From Ceratotherium simum simum (lineage: Eukaryota > Chordata > Mammalia > Perissodactyla > Rhinocerotidae): DNA of 64,000 bases. Positions 35,606-46,740 of the stretch are shown in pieces. The DNA lies in contig NW_004454182.1 in assembly GCF_000283155.1 (NCBI RefSeq), forward strand, positions 7,799,188-7,863,187, given 5' to 3'. The stretch's first letter is position 1. Each line of letters opens with the position of its first letter. Position numbers and translations under genes: made by a program. The notes beneath the pieces were generated by a model that was not told the DNA's origin, made no database searches, and was given only the letters and a program-made list of their open reading frames with translations.

Positions 35606-36148
35606 GTCCTTTGAAGGAGACCAGAATATGTCACCCCCAGATATGCCACTTTGGCACAGGATTATTTTGAGCTGTTGAGAAACAACAGATGCAGAAAGAA
35701 GCCTTCTCGGAACTTCCCTTATCTGACTAAGGGTAGAAACTTCCGAGAGATGAGGACTGCCATAAATTCCCTTCCCTGGGGGGAGTTTTATGGCCACAAA
35801 GAAGCTGGAAAGTCAGCACCAAGATGGGTCTGCATAAACAAACTTTACTAAACAACCCTCATCTTCCATTCGTTTCCCCACATATTTACCTTCCCACAAT
35901 TTACCACTCCTAAAAGTTTAAGCCACTTTTCCTTTGTCTTGTCACTTCTCCACAAATTTATTGTCCTTTTGCTAAAATGATATATAAGCTTCCAGGTCTT
36001 TGGGATTTTGATTTCTGTGAGACCTCTCCTTCTGCGTATGACATAAACTTTTTTTTCCTGTTAATCTATCTTTTGTTGGTTCAATTTGCAGGGCTCCAGC
36101 TACTAAACCTAGGAGGAAAGAGAAAAAAGTTTTTTCCTCTCTCCGCCT
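35606..36148 (+). mobile_element. ERV solo LTR, copy 3 of a local family
   Basis: It starts near TGAAGGAGACCAGAATATGTCACCCCCAGATATGCC, has ATTATTTTGAGCTGTTG, a TATA-like TATATAAG at 35981-35988, CTGTTAATCTATC in R-U5 and GGGCTCCAGCTACTAAACC near the end. The same landmarks occur in 11843-12384. It interrupts an L1 between ATGTCCTT and CCTTCAATGG. Confidence 0.65.
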
Positions 36149-36704
36149 TCAATGGATGAACAAATTGTGATACATCCATACAACAGAATACTACTCCACA
36201 GCAAAAGAGAATGAACTACTGATACGCGCAATAATATGGTCAAGGATCGTATACATTGTGTGAAAGGAAAGAAGCCAGACTCAAAAAGCTACACATTGTA
36301 TAATACCATTCATACGACATCCTGGAATAGGCAAAACTTATAAAAACAGAAAGCTGATAAGGGCCTGTCAAAGTCGGGGAGTGGGGGAGAGGATGACTCC
36401 ACAGGGGCAAGACGGAAGGAAATATTTCACATCATGATTGTGGTGATGGCTGCATGGCTGGGCACTTGTCAAAACTCATAGAATTGAATACATTTAAAAG
36501 GTTAATTTTACTGCATATAAGTTATAGCTCAATCATTTTTTAAAATGAAGATAAAAGAAAAATGGCACAATGCCAAACAAATAAAAAAAAAAAAAGAAAA
36601 GCCTGTTCATATCCTGTGGAACTATTTTCACATCCCATGGAACATAGTTTGTAAATGGGGTTGGAAATCATAGATTAAATGTTCAGACAGTTAACCAGGA
36701 TCCA

Positions 36705-37145
36705 TCATTTATTCATTCATCTCACAAATATTTGGTGAGTGCCTACCATATGCATTGTTCTAGACGCTGGGGCATGTAAGGGCAAACGTGAATTAAAAAT
36801 GAGAGGCTTAGTTCTCCCTGTGGAAAATAAGGGAAGAAACATTTCCCCCTTCTCCTTGTTCTTTTGGAATTTCTTTCTCTGTGCTTTTCAATGCTATGGG
36901 GGAAAATTCAGGGAAGGAGATCAGAAAATGTGGGAAGTAGGAATTTGTAATTGTTGATATAGTGGTCAGAGAAAACCTCACAACAAAATAAAAATTTAAG
37001 CAAAAACTTGAAGCAGATGAAAAAGAAAGTCATGTGGCTACCTAGGGGAAGAATGTTCTGGGTAAAGAAAACAGCAGATGCAAAGGCCCTGAGGGAGATG
37101 CATACCTGACCTCCCCAAGTGACAATTCCTGGAACAGAGTGTTGA
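36705..37145 (-). repeat. L2-like LINE relic
   Basis: ATTTATTCATTCATCTCACAAATATTTGGTGAGTGCCTACC..GACGCTGGGGCATG, then AGTGGTCAGAGAAAACCTC and GCAGATGCAAAGGCCCTGAGGG, is in the order of antisense L2. The middle is deleted. Confidence 0.55.
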
Positions 37146-37734
37146 ACAGCTGGGAGCTGGTCCCCTCTCTGCAGACTATTTCTGCCATATGAGCCCGTTT
37201 TCATCATCTGTTAAATGAAGGCATTCACCAAGGATGTGACCCAACTCTCTTCCTCTTGAACCTTGGATTCTAAATACTCAAACGTCACCACCTCCTCTTC
37301 TTTTGAGATTGCCACTTGCTGATCTGACCGCTGTCATGCTCACAAGCCCAAGACCCACCCTGTCCCCTTCCACTCCAAATAGGTTGGAGGAATCTGAACT
37401 TCGCTTATGTTTATCCACCCTTGACTCTGCTATGGTGATTCCATGTCTTCAGCATCTTCTCTGAAGAGACCCAATAATCTCACTTGTTTGAAATCATCCC
37501 CATCCCTTCATCCCTCAATGGTTCACTCAAGCAGCCTGAAAAACACCCTATTCCCTCAATTCAGAGATGCCATTAATGGTAAGATGCTCTATCAATGAAT
37601 AGAAGCCTTTTGGTGGGAGAAAGAAAGGAAAGAAGGAAGTGAGAGAATTTATAAAGAAAGGAGGAAGGGGAAGGGAGAGAGAGAAGCTAAATTTACTGTG
37701 CATGGCCTTAAATGACTTTAGTATTCATTTATCT
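37146..37734. other. Unassigned sequence
   Basis: No gene or named repeat was seen; a purine-rich GGAAGGGAGAGAGAG stretch lies at 37620-37690. Confidence 0.35.
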
Positions 37735-38665
37735 ATGCAATTATATGCTGCTATTGCTTTCCTATATACCAGAAATGAACAGTGGAATTTGAAATTAAAA
37801 ATACCATTTGCATTAGCACCCCACAAAATAAAATACTTAGGTATAAATCTAACGTAAGATGTACAAGATCTATTTGAGGAAAACTACGAAACTCTGATGG
37901 GAGCTATCAAAGAAGAACTAAATAAGTGGAGGGACATTGTATGTCCATAAATAGAAAGACGAATATTGTCAAGAGGTCAGTTCTTCCTAACTTGATCTAT
38001 AAATTCAACACAGTCCCAATGAAAATCCCAGCAAGTTATTTTGTGGATATTGATAAACTGATTCTAAAGTTTACATGGAGAGGCAAAAGATCCAGAATAG
38101 CCAACACAGTATTGAAGGATAAGAACAAAGTTGGAGGACCAACACTACCCAATTTTAAGACTTACTATAAAGTTACAGTAATCAAAACAGTGTGGTATTG
38201 GTGAAAGAATAGACAAATAGATCCATAGAACAGAATAGAGAACCTAGAAACAGATCCCATAAATATAGTTAACCGATGTTTTTTTTTTTCCAGGGAAAGA
38301 TTCACCCTGAACTAGCACCTGTTGCCAATCTTCCTCTTTTTTGTTTTCCTCTCCCCAAAGCTCCAGTGCATGGTTGTATATCCTAGCTGTAAGTCTTTCT
38401 AGTTCTTCTATGTGCGCCGCTGCCACAGCATGGCAACTGACAGATGGGTGGTGTGGTTCTGCAACCAGGAAACAAACCCGTGCCACTGAGCAGTGAGAGC
38501 GCAAAACTTTAACCACTAGGCCATCAGGGCTGGCTCTATAGTTAACTGATCTTTGACAAAGGAGTAAAGACAATACAATGGAGAAAAGACATAATCTTTT
38601 CAACAAATGGTGCTGGAACAACTGAATATCCACATGCAAAAAAATACACGGAACTTACACCCTTC
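37735..38665 (+). mobile_element. L1 ORF2 fragment with nested SINE
   Basis: The plus-strand frames read AFLYTRNEQWNLKLK, KIKYLGINLT, VLPNLIYKFNTVPMKIP, LILKFTWRGKRSRIANTVL and TVIKTVWYW, successive parts of L1 ORF2p after the RT core. After the SINE, FDKGVKTIQWRKDIIFSTNGAG-type sequence resumes. Frameshifted and truncated at both ends. Confidence 0.82.
38278..38536 (-). mobile_element. ERE-type SINE inserted in L1
   Basis: The minus-strand head GAGCCAGCCCTGATGGCCTAGTGG, body CACACCACCCATCTGTCAGTTGCC..TGCTGTGGCAGC, one tail module and A tail. It is flanked by TATAGTTAACCGAT (38264-38277) and TATAGTTAACTGAT (38537-38550), a 14-bp target-site duplication with one difference. Confidence 0.9.
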
Positions 38666-40560
38666 ACAAGCCTATGCTGCTTTCATTACCAAAGTTTAAC
38701 TCCTTATTTCATTATCGGAGGCTAAATATTCTTCCAAATCATGTTGGACACCCACAGTTATCCACAGCCTTGTGGGAACATGCTGTTTTTCAGCCGTGCT
38801 TCGGAGTTTGGCCTCTTTAGCACACTTAAGACTGACAATGTAATTTGAAGACATCACGGAGAATCCTCAGAGTTTGTTGGCATTTCCTCTTTGGTTAAAC
38901 TTATAATTTTGTTTTTCCCTTTTTAAAGATAAACATTAAGCAGCTTCTATTGAAAATCACTAGAAATTTTTGATATATTTTGGAGCCTGAATAACACTTT
39001 TTGTTATGATGCATGAAGTGGTCACCACAATTTCCCCTAGCTTTGAGAATTTTTTAATTTACTCTGTGACGAAGCAATTTGTAATGCTTGGCATGTGCTA
39101 GGCATTCGTATGCACACAGGGTGACATGTGTTTGTTTCAATTCAGGAAAGCAGTGTAATCTTTGTGAAGACATTTTCAGTGACCATTAGGGACACAAATC
39201 TAAGTTAACACTGTGTGGTGCCACCAATGCAGATAATGACACATTTGTGGCAAAGTGGGTAAAGAGATAATTCTACGCTGGCTAAATTTGTGTGGCCATA
39301 GGCAATGTCAACCATGTTGGCACCTTACTCCTCTGCCCAGCATTTGGCATTACAGATCCCAAGCTCATAAATGTTAACATATGGAAAAATAAAGTGAGTC
39401 TAGAGGAAATGTGGCAGTTTTCAAAAATCACAAGACCTCGAGAATTCTATTTAGCATGTAGAGCTGGAGTTGTGTCCACCAGCTAAAAAGTTGTGTCTAC
39501 CTCTACAGTTTCTGTCTTCCTGACTCCTCCTCCAGCCCCAACCCTGGAGATAATAGAGTTCAAATCACAGCTTGGAGGGAAAACCAATCTAAAAAGGAAG
39601 AAGAAGACAATAGTTATGCTTATTTTAAGTTTCCTGTGAGAACTACCACTAGGTTAATTTCTGTTAGATCAGACTTCATTTCCTGAAGTCTCATAGGCAA
39701 ATGTGTATTTTCATGGCTGTGCTAAGATATGAAGGCTCCCTTTCCTAGGGCTTTGAACCTCATTTGAATTAGGATGGACCTGTGGCTATTGTGAAACCCT
39801 AACTCACATCTGATAAAGGAACCAGAAATTAATCCTATAAAAGTATTTTGCAATTTTGTATGTTCATGTATGTGGTTATTTTTGCTTTGGGTGTTTTTTG
39901 TTTCTTTCTTTTTAATAAAGTTGTCAAGCAAAATAACCTTTTAATTGTGATAACAAGCTCTCACCCAGCAAAGCCCCTCCCTTCCTGTTTTACCAGTAAG
40001 ATCCTTGCCTTGCTGCCTCTGAAAAACTTCCCAGCTTTAAAAGAAAGAGTGAGTTCTCCCATCTGGAAATACGAGACAAGAACTTGCACCGGAGGGCAAA
40101 GCCAAACCAAGCCAAGGTGCAGGTGTGTGGAAGGAATTTACATGAAGCTCTGGGAGAAAGAGTCACTCGGTGCCCCTCTCACTCAAAGCTAGCCCCAGGG
40201 TAAGAATGAATGTGCCCTGTGTATGTCTTGAGTAGCCACGTGCCCCTGCTGCTGCCTGCAGCCTTACAGACCCTGAGCCATAAGACAAGCAAACAGGACC
40301 CCAGGCCTCTGCTCCTCCACACCCCTCCTCCCTGCCAAGCAGCACTTGGTTGCTGGACCGGAAAGAGAAACATCTCTGTTGGAGCAGCTAGAAACCCATT
40401 CCTCCCATTTCTGGCCATGGAATCCTCCACAGTTTCTCTCCTCACCCATCACGCAAGCTTTCAGATATATCTTACGTATTCAGGTTAATTTTTTTGTATG
40501 GGAAAAGGCCTCATTTTCCATCACTGACTGTCTCTGCATGGCACACCTGTGTCGACACAA
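38666..40560. other. Unassigned sequence
   Basis: About 1.9 kb with no gene or named repeat. Frames at 39848-40192 and 40179-40445 have no family signature. Confidence 0.3.
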
Positions 40561-40564
40561 ATAA

Positions 40565-40995
40565 TCCATAATCAATCTATAAATCAAAATTGGGGTGAGT
40601 TTATTATGAGCCAGGTCTGAGGACTATAGCCTGGGGGCTTCCTTCCCCAAAGAAGGAAGGGCACCAAAGACGTGGGGTGTACAGAGGGTTATATACTGTC
40701 TTGGAACAAAGAGCATCCATCACATATGATGGGAATGTCTCTTTTACCACTGTCACGAGATGCTTAGCTAGCACAGCAGGTCAGTGGTCGGCAGGTCAGT
40801 GGTCACAAGGTGAGCACAGCAGGTTGGTAATTAATCCTCAGTTTCTAGGAAGAGATGCTTATCCTTAAAGAAATGCCAATATGGGGGGAGGCTACATCCC
40901 TATCTTTAAGGGCATCGTTCTTGTCTTTGGGACATTGTGAATGTTTAAAGCAGATGTACAATGCAGGCTCAACAGGCCACATCAGACCTTTTTGG
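40565..40995 (-). mobile_element. Probable ERV LTR
   Basis: AATTGGGGTGAGTTTATTATGAGCCAGGTCTGAGGACTATAGCCTGGGG resembles the antisense R-U5 of a mammalian ERV LTR, with TTTATT as the antisense AATAAA. Further in, a short direct repeat (GGTCAGTGGTC..GGTCAGTGGTC) at about 40780-40805 could be a U3 enhancer duplication. Family not named. Confidence 0.45.
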
Positions 40996-42149
40996 AAAAA
41001 CAAGGTCAGGCTGAATTAGTTTTAAACCAAATGGCTTCCTCATATACTCCAGTATATCCTATTGCTTGTCGCTTATGCATCACTCAGAGGACCTGGACTT
41101 TTCCACCCACTGGCAGGGCACAGGCTGAGCAGCAGTGCAGTCCTGCTAGAACCAATGGCCCTTCACTGGGGCACCACTGTTGAAAATGAAACAATTCAGT
41201 TAGATAAACAGACATTTGATCTAAATAAAAAGTCACTACCACTTCACAATGATACATAAATGCATCTTTTGCATCTGCTTATGTTAAATAGCCATCTTCA
41301 AGCACAATCTTCTTAAAACAACTACTAACTTTAGCAGATTTTGTCTACATGTTTTTTTGTGGTCAATGACATCAGCAGAGTCCCTTGCTGGATGGTAGAT
41401 GTCTACAATCATTTTGTGCAAATTATATATTCATCATCAACTTCCTAGAGAATCAAAAAGATAGCAATAATTGTTTCATTAAGCATGCCCTTTTTAAAAA
41501 ACCCATTGTTGTCAAAATAAATAGTTGTGGATTTAGACCATACAATAAGTGGCAAAACCATTGTAGCAAGAGCATTCAGGGTACTTTGTGCATGCTCTAT
41601 GGAAGGAGTGCTCAGCTTTGTTTTTTGCACCTATTTCATGCACAAGTAATGTATAATTTCCCAGGTTTCCCACTGACCTTGCTGAATGGCAATGTGATGA
41701 CATTGAGCATCTCACAGGCCATAGCACAGCCCACAAGACACAACTGACTGGTACACCGAGTGGCCTGCAGGGGCAGCAGCATCAAATACCTCTCCAGAGG
41801 CCTGGAGACTTGAAGCAATTATCTATCCCTAGACATTTGTGTCTGAAAGCATTTTATTTTAAGCATCCCACACGCTGTCCTTGAAGAGGAGATATTAGTT
41901 ACGCTGTGTCTGGAAAGGGTCAGGGATACATGTTAAAGTGAAAATAGTTCTCCCTGCACATGCATCTCACACTAGAGGATAAGATCACAGAAAAGCTACA
42001 ATAAAAGCAGAGGTCTACCAATCTTATCCAGGTTAATTTATTGTGACCATAAATATGAATGTATGATTGATCAATTTTTCAAAATGATCCATGTTCATTA
42101 CATTTTAAAAGAAGATATAATCTCTATTATTAGGGCATAGTGTTGAATA
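40996..42149. other. Unassigned sequence
   Basis: No gene or named repeat was recognised. Confidence 0.3.
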
Positions 42150-44800
42150 CATATGCATACATTCTACCTTGTTATTTACTAAATTGTTTAAAACACTTAT
42201 ATCTTTATTTTCTTTCAGTTGGACCTGCCATGCTGGGTGTGGTGTATTAAAGACTCTCATTACTACTCTATTTCTATCTATTTCTATTCTCATCTCATGT
42301 AATTTCTGCTTTATATTGGTGGTTGCTATATTATTTGGTGCATAGATGTTTATAATTTACCTTCATTGTGAATTGTGGTTTTCAGCTTTATCTAGTTCAC
42401 TTTTTTGTCTCACTTAAAGCTTTTTGCCCTAAATTCACTTTGCCGGATATAAGAATCACTACCCTGCCTTCTTATTGTTTTTATTTTTCTGGTATATCTT
42501 TGTCCATTTCTTTATATTTGGTCTTTTCAATCACTGTGTTTGAGGTGTGTCTATTAAATATAACATGGGGTCAGATTTTGCCTTGTGACCCAATTTGAGA
42601 ATTGGCTCACTTGTCACTGTAACCAGAAAAGAGAAGAAATCAGCAAAATCTATTTCATTTATTGATATGATTCATATATTTGGTCTAAAGACTGTCACAT
42701 TATTTTATGTTGTAATTACTGCATGTGTCATATTTAATGTATTTCCTTCTTTATTTGGCATATTTTCTTTGCTATTTATTTTTTCATTTCTTTTGGCATT
42801 TTGGAATGTTTATATGTTTGTTCCAGTGGTTGTCTTTGTATTTATTCCATTTATTCCATAAAATGGAATAAATCTCATTTAATATCTTTTCTTTCCTTGC
42901 TGAAACTTTACTATCCTGTATGTCCATTTGTATTCCTCTCCTTTACCTATTATCTATACAACTGCCAATTTTATTCTTCTACCTTCCAGTTTCTCTCCCA
43001 TCCCCTCTCTCTTTTCAGTTCTGTTATTTTTACTTTTCCAGAATATATAATATGTAGATACTACTCTTCAATCCATGTCCTCACCGTTGTTTTAGTCATA
43101 ACTATATAATTAAATATATTACAATTTAAATAATATAAAATTAATTAATTAATATAATGTAATAATATATTACAAAAAATTACACCATAAAATACATGTT
43201 CACCACCAGTCCTATTGCTAGTTTTTCCAGTTATCTCTTGGTTAGATAGAGCTCATCCTCTAGAAGAGTCTACTGCACACGTATACAGTATTCCCTGAGT
43301 TACTGCATGTTGAAACTCTTTCCTTTAACCTTGGTACTTGAAGGACAGCTTGGCTCACACTCTTTGTTCTTAAGTCTCTTAAGAATGCTGCCCCATTATT
43401 GACTGGCTTTATAAGTTGCTCATGAGAAGTCTGATGCCAGTTTAATATTCTAACCCTTATAAGTAATTTTACCGTTTTGCTTGGAGGGTCTGTAATGGAT
43501 TGAATAGAGGCCTGAAAAAAGATATGTCCATGTCCAAATCCCTGGAACATGTGAGTGTTACCTTATTTGGAAAAAAGGTCTTTGCAGATGTAATTAAGCT
43601 AAGGATTTTGACATTAGATCATCCTGGATTATCCAGGTTGTCCCTAAATTTAACGACAAGTGTTCTTATAAGAGAAAGGCACAGGGAGGTAGATTTGAGA
43701 GGGACAGTGGAAGAACACCCAGGTTAAAGAAGAGAAGGGAGGAGGGAGCTCTCTGGGGCCTCTTTTTTAATGTTAAGACACAGGAAGAGATTAGAGTTAT
43801 GCTGCCACAAGCCGAGGAATGCCTGGAGTCACCAGAAGCTGGAAAAGGCATGGAAGGATTCTCCCCTAAAACCTTCAGGGGGCATGGTCCTGTTGACACC
43901 TTGATTTGGGACTCCTGGCTTCTAGAACTGTAAAAAAATAAATTTTTGTTGTTTTAAGCCACCAAGTTTGTGGTAAGCTCCTAGAGCAGACCTAGGAAAT
44001 TAACACAGGCCCTGAAGATTTTGTGTGCGTGTGTGTTTGTGTGTGTGTGTCTTTAAAGTTTCATAGTTTACTAGAAAATATCTCAAAGTTGCTCTTTCTA
44101 GATTAATTTTTTCTGGCTATACAGTGGGCCTTTTCAACATGTGGATTGCATTTTCACTTATTTCTGGGGAGTTTTCTTCAGTTATAGTTATGTTTCATTG
44201 CTTTGTTTTTCTTTTTCAGAAAATCCTACTATATGTATGTTGGACTACATTTGCCTCTCTTCCATTTCAATCACATCTCTTTAACTCTGTTGCATCTTTC
44301 TTTGTTTCATTTTCATTCTCTTGGTTATTTATCTGCTCTTCTTCAATGTCAAAATTGTTCAACATTCAAATCTATTTTCCTTCGAGCACCTTGTAATTTA
44401 CTCTTCATTTTTGAAATGCTTTTGTATTGTTCCTCAAGTTATTTTGCTAGGTCAATCAACTCTTGCTTCATTTTTTCCTATTTTGTGCCCATGTAGGGTC
44501 TTAGCTTTTAAATTTCTGATCTGGGTTTTTTTCCTAAATATCTCCAATTGTTTGAACATAACGACTTCAGTTTAGAATGTGGTTGTACAGTTTTCTTCTG
44601 TTTTGTGGTTGTTTTCGGGTGGAAAATTTTCATCAACCTGTTATGATTCTCATTTTCTGTGTTCTTCTAATAGTTGCTCTTTATGGAGTTAGGTGTTTTC
44701 TTTTTTTCTTTTCTTAGCATTTGTGGACAGAGTTACTAATTCAAGAATACCCTCTCCTGTCAGTGCAGTGAAGTGAAATGCCTTTAGTGGACAGTAAAGG
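42150..44800 (-). mobile_element. Old antisense L1 (L1M-type), with nested LTR
   Basis: TTCACTTTGCCGGATATAAGAATCACTACCCTGCC and TTGTCCATTTCTTTATATTTGG are antisense phrases of old mammalian L1. After the LTR gap, CATAGTTTACTAGAAAATATC.. and TATATGTATGTTGGACTAC.. continue the same kind of sequence. Hydrophobic plus-strand frames (42368-43109, 44124-44575) come from the T-rich antisense strand and are not proteins. Confidence 0.6.
43492..44005 (+). mobile_element. MaLR (MLT1-type) LTR inserted in L1
   Basis: TAATGGATTGAATAGAGGCC..GTTACCTTATTTGGAAAAAAGG..ATTATCCAGG..CCTTGATTTGGGACTCCTGGCTTCTAGAACTG..AATAAATTTTTG..TAAGCCACCAAGTTTGTGG..CCTAGGAAATTAACACAG is a complete sense MLT1 LTR. Confidence 0.75.
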
Positions 44801-45596
44801 AGAGAGGAGTCATCATGTCTTATTTCTCTTTCATTTCTGCAAGATCCTCAATTTTCTCCTTAGTTCCTTCTTTCTCTTCACTGCAAAATCTGTAAGGGGC
44901 ACCATCCTTTCTTGGTTTATCTGGTTCTCCAAGAAGCAATGCTTCCTTGAAGCTGCTACTTCTGGTCCTGTTCACTTTCAAGCTCCTTCTCTCTAACGGT
45001 GCTGTGAATGTGTCACTTAGCATTGAAAGTTACACTCTCTGTGGATGATATCGTCTATGCTACATCTAAGTCTTTCACGCCTCTTTATTCTTTTTCCTGG
45101 AGATTTTAAGTCTCCTCTCTCTCACACTCTGTACCCAGCTTATAGAGATAAGTGACAGGACCTCTCTTGGAATTTGGTGTTGATTTCTCTACTTATTGGT
45201 AATTTGAAGTTTGTGACATTTTCTGTCTTCTGTTAACACTGAAGACATGGGTCGTGTGTGGTTTTTTTGTGCTCCTGTTGAATTAAAGGGTTGTATGAAG
45301 AGATTCGATTTCAGGTGGCTACACTTATCCTCCAAACCTGGAAACTCCCTTAAATTAGTGTTTCTTAATCTTTTTGAACCCATTTTCTCTTTTCATCACA
45401 TGAAAATTCCATACACTATTAAAATGTTTATAAAACTCAAAATAGATGAAATAGTATAACTAAAAACAAATCAAGGCAGTGAGACAAAGTACCATTTTCT
45501 TTCTAGACACACACTTTCCCCTCCCCAGATTCTGATGTGTAAATATTTCCTCATCCTTTCCTCCAAATCATTGAACTGAGTAATTTCCAGAGCCAT
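44801..45596. other. Unassigned sequence
   Basis: No gene was recognised; possibly further old L1. Confidence 0.3.
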
Positions 45597-45965
45597 TGTC
45601 TTAGTCAGTTTGGGCTGCAATAACAAAATATCATAGATAGGGTGGCTTACAAACAATAGAAATTTATTACTCACAGTTCTGGAGGCTGGGAAGTCCAAGA
45701 TCAAGGCACTGGCAGATTCCATGACTGGCGGGTCCATGAGAACCCGCCTCTTGGTTCATAGACGGTCAACTTTTCCCTGTGTCCTCATATAGCAGAAGGG
45801 AGGAGGGAGTTCTCTGCGGTCTCTTTTATAAGGGTAGTAATCTCACTCATGAGGGGTCGATGCTATGACCTATCAAATCCCAAGTCTCCATCTCCCAATA
45901 CCATCACATTAGGGAAATAGGCTTCAACGTATGAATTTGGAAAAACACAAGCATGCAGTCTACAG
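45597..45965 (-). mobile_element. MaLR (MLT1-type) LTR
   Basis: TGTCTTAGTCAGTTTGGGCTGCAATAACAAAATATCATAG..CACAGTTCTGGAGGCTGGG..CACATTAGGGAAATAGGCTTCAACG is the same antisense LTR type as 33655-34020, in the same orientation. Confidence 0.75.
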
Positions 45966-46039
45966 CAGCCGTAATATTGGATCAAGATATTTTGTCATAG
46001 TTGTTTTGACACAGAAACATTTTGACACTTCTGAATTTA

Positions 46040-46740
46040 TACCTTTTGTAATACCTTGGCCCTCTCTTTTTCTTACTTAACTTTTCTACTGTCTACTCTA
46101 TCCATTTTAAGTAGTATAATTCAGTTCACACCCAATTTCTATTGTCACTGATATTATTCATTATATCAACAATATAATTATATGAGAGAATGAATAAGGA
46201 ATAAGGAGAGAGTTGCCCCTTCTCTCTCCCTTCTCCTAATGTCATTTAGTTGCGTTCTTTCCACTTTGCCAGAACGTAAAATGTTTACATACTATTACTT
46301 CAATCACATCCCCACCCTTGTTTTAGTCTTAGCTATACAATTAAGTACATTAAATTTTCATCATCAGTCCTTTTCCTGAAATTTCCCCAGTTATCTTTTG
46401 CTGAATACAGCTCATCCTTCAAGAGAATTCTCTAGAAGGACATGTATGTGTGGTATATATTCGCCCTGGGGTGTTCAAGGTGAGTGACGGTTTCATCATC
46501 AGTCCTTTTCCTGAAATTTCCCCAGTTATCTTTTGCTGAATACAGCTCATCCTTCAAGAGAATTCTCTAGAAGGACATGTATGTGTGGTATATATTCGCC
46601 CTGGGGTGTTCAAGGTGAGTGACGGTAGCGGCCTCAGAGAAGCATCGCTCCTGGCGGAGAATCAGATACATAGAGAAGCAGTGGAGCTCCTTGCAGATAG
46701 TGAAGAAAAGAAGGAGAGGAGAGGGGAAATTTTGAGAATC
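46040..46740 (-). mobile_element. Second old L1 segment, homologous to 42950-43290
   Basis: TACTTCAATCACATCCCCACCCTTGTTTTAGTCTTAGCTATACAATTAAG parallels TACTCTTCAATCCATGTCCTCACCGTTGTTTTAGTCATAACTATATAATTAAA at 43060. CAGTTATCTTTTGCTGAATACAGCTCATCC parallels 43230. So the same L1 part occurs twice, about 3.2 kb apart, both antisense. It contains the tandem duplication. Confidence 0.55.
46356..46625. repeat. Exact 135-bp tandem duplication
   Basis: Copy 1 is 46356-46490 and copy 2 is 46491-46625, each from TTTCATCATCAGTCC to AAGGTGAGTGACGG. By eye I find no difference between them. The unit carries old L1 sequence plus a boundary. Confidence 0.92.

Larger units (their letters stand above)
33420..36597 (+). 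mobile_element. L1 3' end split by two later insertions
   Basis: Three blocks read as one L1: 33420-33652 (CATGAAAAGATATTCAACATCATTAG.., GTGTTGGTGAGGATGTGG), 35466-35605 (ACTCCTAGATATTTATCCAAATG.., AACTACCCAAATGTCC) and 36149-36597 (AATGGATGAACAAATTGTG.., A-rich tail). The gaps are filled by a MaLR element and an ERV LTR. ATACAC repeats at the first break and CCTT at the second. Confidence 0.75.

Noticed and set aside
42368..43109. Series of hydrophobic plus-strand frames resembling membrane proteins
   Set aside because: The plus strand here is the T-rich antisense of an A-rich old L1; hydrophobicity is compositional.
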